This document shows positions 5,797 to 10,586 of a DNA stretch of 10,586 nt, one piece after another. Numbering within the stretch: the stretch's first letter is position 1; each line of letters starts with the position of its first letter. This DNA is from Clostridia bacterium (lineage in GTDB: Bacteria > Bacillota > Clostridia > Christensenellales > UBA1242). Below the pieces are notes generated by a model that saw only the letters and a program-made list of their open reading frames with translations, was not told the origin of the DNA and did no database searches. The DNA lies in assembly GCA_023228225.1 (NCBI GenBank), contig JALOBO010000048.1, positions 1 to 10,586 of the forward strand, read 5' to 3'. The position numbers and the translations under genes are program-made.

Positions 5797-6660
5797 TTAA
5801 ACCATCCCCTCTAAACTGTTCATATTGCTCATTTGAGCGCAAATAATAGCATATTCTGTCGGATCAGTCACCGGTTTAACATTAATTCCGTGAATCTCAA
5901 GAGCCCCGCCGTATCGTTCCCTAACTTCGTCTATAGCGTTGTTTCCTTCTTCATCGTTTGGGATGTAATCAAGCCCCAAAAAAATAACGTGCATCCACCC
6001 AACCCGGTTTTTAATTTCGTCAAAATATCTTTTTTTAGCACTGTAACCATTTCTAACAACTGAAGGTAAGTTCTTGTTTTGCAGCTTCTTTTCATAGACT
6101 GCGCTCAGGTTAACCAGGTGCTTGCTTTGTGCTGTAGTTGTTTTATGCAGGCATTTGTAAGGGATCGTCTTAAACAGCTTCTCCATCCCGTTATAATATG
6201 CATCCGGATCGTTTGCGTCTGAAGGTGTAACCAGCCAACACATCCCACGATTACAGTAATTATTTTCGTATACTTTCATTTTCCTGAATTTGAAACGCCC
6301 TTCTGTGTCTACTCTTTCAAGGCCTGTCCATGTAATTCCCTTTTCAATCTTGTTTTTAGGATTGAATTTATAAATTTCATTCTTTTTTACAAGATTTTTA
6401 ACCTTGAAAGCTCCCTTTGTTTCCGTTTCATATATTGCGTTTCCGGACCTTGCACATTTATATACAATTCCCACAATTGCGAACATCGAAAACAGGCAGC
6501 TAATGACCAAAGGTGTGTTATGTGGGTGTTTACTGAGCAGGCTGAAAAGTCCCACAACTGCAGTACCCGAAAACAAAAAGATACCTATCTGTTTTTTCCC
6601 ATACCTGGCGGTAACTGGTGTATCAATTTTCATCAGAGAATTGGGTGTTTGATCTGCCAT
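5797..6660 (-). CDS. VirB3/PrgI-like two-span membrane protein with large soluble domain, 287 aa
   Basis: ATG 6660 is chosen over ATG 6669 because GAGGT (6674-6670) is 9 bases from the former and touches the latter. The N-terminus has two membrane spans (about 24-43 and 50-70), the topology of VirB3/TrbD/PrgI proteins that sit next to and contact VirB4. Bacterial VirB3 and PrgI are usually only about 100-130 residues. Here roughly 210 more residues form a mixed alpha/beta soluble domain, including WMHVIFLGLDYI and a C-terminal DPTEYAIICAQM segment that may resemble part of the VirB4 N-terminal domain. The position immediately upstream of the ATPase fits the usual virB3-virB4 order. No specific family match can be proven by eye. 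Confidence 0.6.
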   Translation of the reverse strand: MADQTPNSLMKIDTPVTARYGKKQIGIFLFSGTAVVGLFSLLSKHPHNTPLVISCLFSMFAIVGIVYKCARSGNAIYETETKGAFKVKNLVKKNEIYKFNPKNKIEKGITWTGLERVDTEGRFKFRKMKVYENNYCNRGMCWLVTPSDANDPDAYYNGMEKLFKTIPYKCLHKTTTAQSKHLVNLSAVYEKKLQNKNLPSVVRNGYSAKKRYFDEIKNRVGWMHVIFLGLDYIPNDEEGNNAIDEVRERYGGALEIHGINVKPVTDPTEYAIICAQMSNMNSLEGMV

Positions 6661-6661
6661 T

Positions 6662-7756
6662 TTATACATACCTCGCGATTTTAATTGCTGTCGTTAGTGT
6701 TTTTGGGGAAAGGAGTTTCCAGAGAAACAGCCATGTCAAGAATAAAAATTCCATAGACACAACTGTACTAAAAAGGCCCAGATAGACAAAAGAAACGCTA
6801 TACCACGCCATTTCTTGAGATGTCATGTAAGAAATGACAACGCAACAAACCCAAATAATAGCGAACTGCGAAAAAATTAAAACGATTTGCTGAGTTGTTA
6901 TAAGAATTGCAGCCCATCGGACTTTTTTAAATGCAAACCCGAGCCCGTACAGAATCCACACATGAGCGCCTATTATGATAGTCACAAGCCGGACAGCGAA
7001 GAACATAATAGAAACAAACCAGAGCAGCCCCATAACGATATACAGCCCTATACTGTCGCTTGAAAACGCCACCTGATCGAGCACAGAAAGCATTTGCCCA
7101 TCTACCAAAAAGTTATTAATTTTGATTGCTCCGAAATATAGCCCAGGACCTAACAAGAGCCAGCCACACGTGTTAATAAAATATTTTGCCATATCCGAAG
7201 CAGCAACATAACCGTAAGTGCCAGTAAAATCTTCTAACATTTTTGCCGAATCGTCAGGGCAAACGCTTTGATAGATCAGGAATAACGCCAGGATACCCGC
7301 AAAAAGCAGAATAGCATAAATGTAAATCTCTCTCATTGTGTCTATTCTCGCCATCATAGCCGGGTCCTTTGTTGGGTCTATAGTGTGAGCAGCCACCGCA
7401 AAGATTAGAACCTCCGAGCCGTCCTGCGTGCTGTTAACTGTACCCAACTGTAGACCACCAACGCCCGCAAAAACATTATTCACATTATTGATTACTGTAT
7501 TTTCTAGCCCGTCCTGAATCATCTGAGCGCCTGCTGAAATACTCGGAGTGTTGTTTGTGGACCTATATACCGAAGCGCCTGTCGTTGGTGTATATTTTAT
7601 GGACTCGTTCACCCTGTCTATTTTGACAGTGGTCCCTGAGATGTTTTCCATAGATACAGGAGCCGGGATAATTGTTAATTTGTCACCGGGTGCAGCCGCC
7701 GCCATCCCCGGAGCAAGCAGTATTAAAAAAATAAAAATCAATGGTGTGAGTTTCAC
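6662..7756 (-). CDS. VirB6/TrbL-like polytopic membrane protein, 364 aa
   Basis: It starts at GTG 7756, with AAGGGGG (7770-7764) separated from it by a run of seven T. A clear signal peptide (1-22, ending AAAA) leads to an extracytoplasmic region of about 120 residues. This is followed by membrane segments at about 143-164, 191-211, 236-275 (two spans), 281-311 and 319-347. Topology, size and location between a pilin-like gene and the VirB3/VirB4-like genes match VirB6/TrbL of conjugation systems, or CedA-type proteins of archaeal DNA import. These form the channel or pilus base in the membrane. Sequence motifs in this family are weak, so the call rests on topology and synteny. Confidence 0.65.
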   Translation of the reverse strand: MKLTPLIFIFLILLAPGMAAAAPGDKLTIIPAPVSMENISGTTVKIDRVNESIKYTPTTGASVYRSTNNTPSISAGAQMIQDGLENTVINNVNNVFAGVGGLQLGTVNSTQDGSEVLIFAVAAHTIDPTKDPAMMARIDTMREIYIYAILLFAGILALFLIYQSVCPDDSAKMLEDFTGTYGYVAASDMAKYFINTCGWLLLGPGLYFGAIKINNFLVDGQMLSVLDQVAFSSDSIGLYIVMGLLWFVSIMFFAVRLVTIIIGAHVWILYGLGFAFKKVRWAAILITTQQIVLIFSQFAIIWVCCVVISYMTSQEMAWYSVSFVYLGLFSTVVSMEFLFLTWLFLWKLLSPKTLTTAIKIARYV

Positions 7757-7769
7757 AAAAAAACCCCCT

Positions 7770-8129
7770 TCACCATTCGGAGATTAACCTGATAAAAGAG
7801 GAACCAACTTTTAATGCCAGGACAATTATGATTATTGCGAAAAATGATTTTCTTGTTCTCAATTCATTTTCTACAGAATCCCAGCCACCCGCATAATATT
7901 TTATAGCCAGTAAACCGAGTGCGAGAACCGCCACATAAGGAACCAGCGCGTAAACCGTGTCTAGTATCCATTGAAGTTTTTCAATGTATGGTAATTCTGT
8001 CAGGTTTTTCATCCCTTTTGTAGCATCCGGAGTCAGTGATACACTGTTGTTACTTGCTGCAAGTGCGTTTCTAGTCATTCCGGCAAGTGTAGCACCCGCC
8101 GCCATTACCTTAATTTTTATTGACATCAT
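7770..8129 (-). CDS. VirB2/TrbC-like pilin candidate, 119 aa
   Basis: A small hydrophobic protein. An N-terminal signal-like segment ends at ALA (about 22-24), followed by a polar stretch and two membrane spans (about 54-77 and 95-115). These are joined by a short charged loop with RTRK (91-94). A signal peptide plus two helices with a basic loop is the VirB2/TrbC major pilin architecture, also seen in CedA1-type archaeal proteins. It is the first gene of the operon, just downstream of the repeated promoter block, as expected for a subunit needed in quantity. A start one codon later (second Met) is equally possible; no clear ribosome site precedes it, so a short-leader transcript is likely. 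Confidence 0.65.
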   Translation of the reverse strand: MMSIKIKVMAAGATLAGMTRNALAASNNSVSLTPDATKGMKNLTELPYIEKLQWILDTVYALVPYVAVLALGLLAIKYYAGGWDSVENELRTRKSFFAIIIIVLALKVGSSFIRLISEW

Positions 8130-8149
8130 AAAGATACTAAACGCTCTTT

Positions 8150-8191
8150 GTATATTAACCTTGTTGAGTATATAAAGATGGCAAGTAAATA
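8150..8191 (-). promoter_or_regulatory. repeated promoter block, copy A (pilin operon)
   Basis: These 42 bases match 10093-10134 at 39/42 positions; the only differences fall in a 4-base stretch (8177-8180). Read on the - strand it contains TTTATATAC (8176-8168), a good archaeal TATA box. A start about 25 bases downstream would give a leader of roughly 15-20 bases before ATG 8129. It lies between the terminator of the beta-helix gene and the T4SS-like operon, so it is the operon's likely promoter. Confidence 0.75.
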
Positions 8192-8195
8192 ATAC

Positions 8196-8204
8196 AAAAA
8201 AAAA
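8196..8204 (-). terminator. T9 terminator of the beta-helix gene
   Basis: Nine consecutive T on the - strand lie immediately after the stop codon of the beta-helix gene (8205-8207). This is a typical archaeal U-tract terminator, and it isolates that gene from the operon promoter that begins a few bases further on. Confidence 0.65.
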
Positions 8205-10070
8205 TTAAGTGATTACAGTTTTCATTATCTTGTATCCTGCATACATAGCCAGCGCCAGGTAAACAATGAATTTAAAAATAATCATCGTGCGGCTTTCCTC
8301 TTTGTTTTTGTGGTAAATGATATTAATGTCTTCGATTTCAAAAGATTCATATGGTGTATAATATTTTATATGGAGCTTTGCCGGGTCAAACTTCCCGACT
8401 ACAATAAGATCGTTCCCCATATGAGGTATAGCACCCACCCAGATATCACACCTCGAATAAGCTATATGCTGCAGGCCAGTTTCATCTGTAACCCGTTCCC
8501 CTATCATAAACGTGCGGGTTGTCGTGTTTTTTTCATAGGTATATTCTATTCTTTGTGTGGTGTTAGTGTGCCCGGCTGTAGCCTTCACAAATGGATTTGC
8601 AGTGTCGCTGAATACATTTACATATGCTTTTGTTATGCGCTCGCTAGGGAGGATCTCCGGGGCCGGGCAAGAGTCCGTAAAGGTAGCATAAGCATAAGAA
8701 TATTTTTTAGTTGTTTTCCCGGTTTTTGAATTAGTTGATAGTTTAAAATATTTCATTGTTACTTTTAGGGTAGCTGTTGCCGTTCCGTTTTCAATTGTTA
8801 CATTAACATCTTTTGAAATTTTTGAAACGCCTGAACTAAACCAGGAAAGTGAGGGATTTTTAACAGCTTCGTACTTCACCAGTACGCTTTTTTCGTCAGG
8901 GATGTAAGGGACACCATCAATGGTGATGAGGTCCTTAAATCCGACAATTTTAACCCCTCCATAAATTTTCCCTTTTGCTGTATCCACTACTGATATTTTG
9001 ATATTATCCGCGGTCTGTTCAGTCCTGCCAGAGTCGGAAAACTCCAAATCTAATATATCAAAAATACTTTCAAACACGTGTGCGTTATCTTCTGCGGTTG
9101 GCATGTTTTCATATGAATAATTCCCATTTATATATTTCTGAAGATTTAGATAAAACGTTGAGCCGCCCGTCTCTATTGCCTCTTTGCCTATGACCGTATT
9201 GTCATGTATATACACATTAGCGCTTGGATCAGTTGCAGCCGAGCCAAGATTAAAAGCAGCCAGCCCGTCATTGATTAAGATATTTCCGGTGATTTCTATA
9301 TCGGTTGTAGTGGTAGGTTTGTTCCTGGCATCATATCCTTTAGATACTCCGGCATCCCCAACCTGGATCAAATTTTCACCCTGTTTGTATGCGGATGTTG
9401 GCCCCATATATGAAAATAGGACATTTCTGTCTATAATCTTGCATCGGACGCAGTTATCCAGCCGGAAACCGTCACTGGTTATTGCAGCAACATTATTTCC
9501 GCTGAGTACCGAATCTATGCAGCAAGTGAAAAATACAGATTCGTGTTGACAATTATAAAAAGTACAATTGAGAACCTGGGCCTTGTTAGCAAATCGAATA
9601 GAAGCGCCATCTGAAAAGCCGTCATGGAGCTTCAGGGAGTCTAGTACAATATTTGAAATGAATGCCTGAGTCCCCCCGGTGATCTGTATCAGGTGCTCTT
9701 GATCGTGTGCCGTATCTGAGCGCGAATGATGCCATTCATACGGAAAACTATTACAGTTGCCGTCAATTTCCAGATATCCAATATAGATATCATTAATTCC
9801 GTTTGAATTGATGACGCCGACGGTATTCGAGAACCATCGCCCGTTGGGGCATTCAACCTTTAGGACCGTGTGAGGTCCGCCTGTTAGAGTGGTTCCGGGT
9901 TGTGTTATGTAGAGGGGACCGTTTAGGATGTATTCACGGTCTTCAAGCGTCACCGTGCCGCCCTGCTGCAAGGCTTCATTAATCTGTTTTTCATCCCCCG
10001 CAAATGCAAGGCCAGGTAACAAAACAAGCATTAAAGCCAGTATAATTATGTTTGTTCTTTTTGACATCAT
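8205..10070 (-). CDS. secreted right-handed beta-helix surface protein with C-terminal anchor, 621 aa
   Basis: A signal peptide (1-24, ending AFA) exports the protein. Residues about 27-320 show the short repetitive turns of a pectate-lyase/NosD-like parallel beta-helix. Asn-rich turns and hydrophobic triplets recur (for example NDIYIGYLEIDGN, AQVLNCTFYNCQ, DIEITGNILIN), as do several cysteines. A beta-rich region of unknown type follows (about 330-590). The last 27 residues form a transmembrane helix with basic residues near its end, so the protein would sit on the outer face of the cell membrane. Such folds bind or cleave polysaccharide; no catalytic residues can be assigned. It shares its promoter block and first codons (ATGATGTCAA) with the pilin-like gene, suggesting co-expression and possibly an adhesin or cell-wall role in mating. 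Confidence 0.8.
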   Translation of the reverse strand: MMSKRTNIIILALMLVLLPGLAFAGDEKQINEALQQGGTVTLEDREYILNGPLYITQPGTTLTGGPHTVLKVECPNGRWFSNTVGVINSNGINDIYIGYLEIDGNCNSFPYEWHHSRSDTAHDQEHLIQITGGTQAFISNIVLDSLKLHDGFSDGASIRFANKAQVLNCTFYNCQHESVFFTCCIDSVLSGNNVAAITSDGFRLDNCVRCKIIDRNVLFSYMGPTSAYKQGENLIQVGDAGVSKGYDARNKPTTTTDIEITGNILINDGLAAFNLGSAATDPSANVYIHDNTVIGKEAIETGGSTFYLNLQKYINGNYSYENMPTAEDNAHVFESIFDILDLEFSDSGRTEQTADNIKISVVDTAKGKIYGGVKIVGFKDLITIDGVPYIPDEKSVLVKYEAVKNPSLSWFSSGVSKISKDVNVTIENGTATATLKVTMKYFKLSTNSKTGKTTKKYSYAYATFTDSCPAPEILPSERITKAYVNVFSDTANPFVKATAGHTNTTQRIEYTYEKNTTTRTFMIGERVTDETGLQHIAYSRCDIWVGAIPHMGNDLIVVGKFDPAKLHIKYYTPYESFEIEDINIIYHKNKEESRTMIIFKFIVYLALAMYAGYKIMKTVIT

Positions 10071-10092
10071 AAAGCTTTATAACATCCGAAAG

Positions 10093-10134
10093 GTATATTA
10101 ACCTTGTTGAGTATATAAAACTAGCAAGTAAATA
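10093..10134. promoter_or_regulatory. repeated promoter block, copy B (divergent promoter)
   Basis: Copy of 8150-8191 with 39/42 identity. On the - strand TTTATATAC (10119-10111) would drive the beta-helix gene with a leader of roughly 20 bases. The TATATA core also reads as a TATA box on the + strand, toward the gene at 10149. A + start about 25 bases downstream would fall near 10140, close to the ATG. The similarity to copy A extends past the start codon on the - side (10061-10074 equals 8120-8133), which points to duplication of a whole promoter/start unit. Confidence 0.7.
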
Positions 10135-10148
10135 GGAGTTGTAAAATA

Positions 10149-10586
10149 ATGAACTTTGTAAAGACATTAGGAATTCTCTTAAGCATCGCCCTGCTCTGCT
10201 CTGCAGCATCAGCAGCAACCGAAAACAAAGATCTCCCTACTCAATCAGAAGTGTCAACCTTTGTCGGTGGATTAGCGCCAACCGGCAATTATGCTGATTC
10301 GGTTTCGACGGCAGCAACCGCACAGCATCCAACATGGAAATGGGATATATGGACTGATGCAGCCGGAAGTCAGATGATCAGTTTTTATTATTCAGAGAAT
10401 TCAGCAAAGGGATACGGAAGCATGTATTATAATGAACTTGGTCAGGTATCAGGTTGCACCGGGTCTTATACTCTTGTCAAGAGCTACACGGGAGAAGCCG
10501 TTCAGGACGCTACGGTTACCGAAACGAAACCCATAGATATCAGTACAGAAGCTCTAGTTGTGGAAACCGTTACGGAGGCTATAGTT
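10149..10586 (+). CDS. secreted protein, 5' part (cut by window edge)
   Basis: An open frame from ATG 10149 to the window end (146 codons, no stop). GGAG (10135-10138) lies 10 bases upstream. Residues 1-23 form a signal peptide (basic start, hydrophobic core GILLSIALLCS, then AASAA). The following region is Ser/Thr/Tyr-rich with aromatic pairs (WKWDIW, ISFYYS), and then a segment of alternating Thr/Glu/Val (VTETKPIDISTEALVVETVT) that may begin a repetitive stalk. No domain is recognised. It is divergent from the beta-helix gene across the shared promoter block, so it may be another cell-surface component of the same programme. Confidence 0.75.
   Translation, partial: MNFVKTLGILLSIALLCSAASAATENKDLPTQSEVSTFVGGLAPTGNYADSVSTAATAQHPTWKWDIWTDAAGSQMISFYYSENSAKGYGSMYYNELGQVSGCTGSYTLVKSYTGEAVQDATVTETKPIDISTEALVVETVTEAIV

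Noticed and set aside
8310..8729. + strand frame of 139 aa opposite the beta-helix gene (also 9184-9549)
   Set aside because: Antisense to a gene with a clear signal peptide, repetitive beta-helix and membrane anchor. The Cys- and aromatic-rich translation is typical of a shadow frame.
9991..10218. - strand frame of 75 aa covering the divergent promoter block
   Set aside because: It spans the repeated promoter region and overlaps the starts of two better-supported genes.

Overview
The window most likely comes from a mesophilic archaeon, probably a euryarchaeon of the methanogen or methanotroph (Methanosarcinia-like) kind. The case is indirect. Promoter regions carry archaeal TATA elements (TTTATATAC, GTATATATAC) rather than -35/-10 pairs. 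Terminators are bare T tracts. There are small zinc-ribbon proteins, and one secreted protein is a right-handed beta-helix with a C-terminal membrane anchor. No rRNA, tRNA, transposase, integrase, replication gene or CRISPR array is visible. Overall it reads as part of a mobile element (conjugative plasmid or integrated element).

Left third (1-2071, + strand): a run of very small genes. Two overlapping small ORFs (31-308; the second a CxxC/CxxC zinc ribbon) are followed by a non-coding control region. This has a T-rich terminator, a palindromic TATA element, two copies of GGTATACC and a 7-bp inverted repeat. Six tightly packed genes follow (547-2071): two Cys-rich zinc-binding candidates, a possible ribbon-helix-helix protein with a coiled-coil tail, a coiled-coil protein, and two single-span membrane peptides of 40 and 54 aa.

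Middle and right (8129 down to 2101, - strand): a compact operon resembling the inner-membrane core of a type IV secretion (conjugation) apparatus. In transcription order it encodes a two-span VirB2/TrbC-like pilin candidate (119 aa), a polytopic VirB6/TrbL-like protein (364 aa), a two-span VirB3/PrgI-like protein with a large soluble domain (287 aa), and a VirB4-like ATPase (899 aa) whose C-terminus looks like a fused PD-(D/E)XK nuclease-type domain. Two unrecognised proteins follow (177 and 153 aa). The start of the 177-aa gene contains a GC-rich block of three adjacent hairpins. The two operons converge at about 2071/2101.

Right end: a separate - strand gene (8205-10070) encodes a secreted beta-helix surface protein. 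Its upstream region and that of the pilin-like gene share a 42-bp block (39/42 identical), and both genes begin with the same codons. The two genes are therefore probably co-regulated. The second copy of the block also lies between the beta-helix gene and a divergent secreted-protein gene (10149 to the window edge, incomplete).

Taken together, this looks like a small archaeal mating or DNA-transfer machine, with surface proteins under a shared promoter and a convergent accessory or regulatory operon. No coupling ATPase (VirD4/TraG) or recognisable relaxase is present, so the system is either incomplete here or unconventional.
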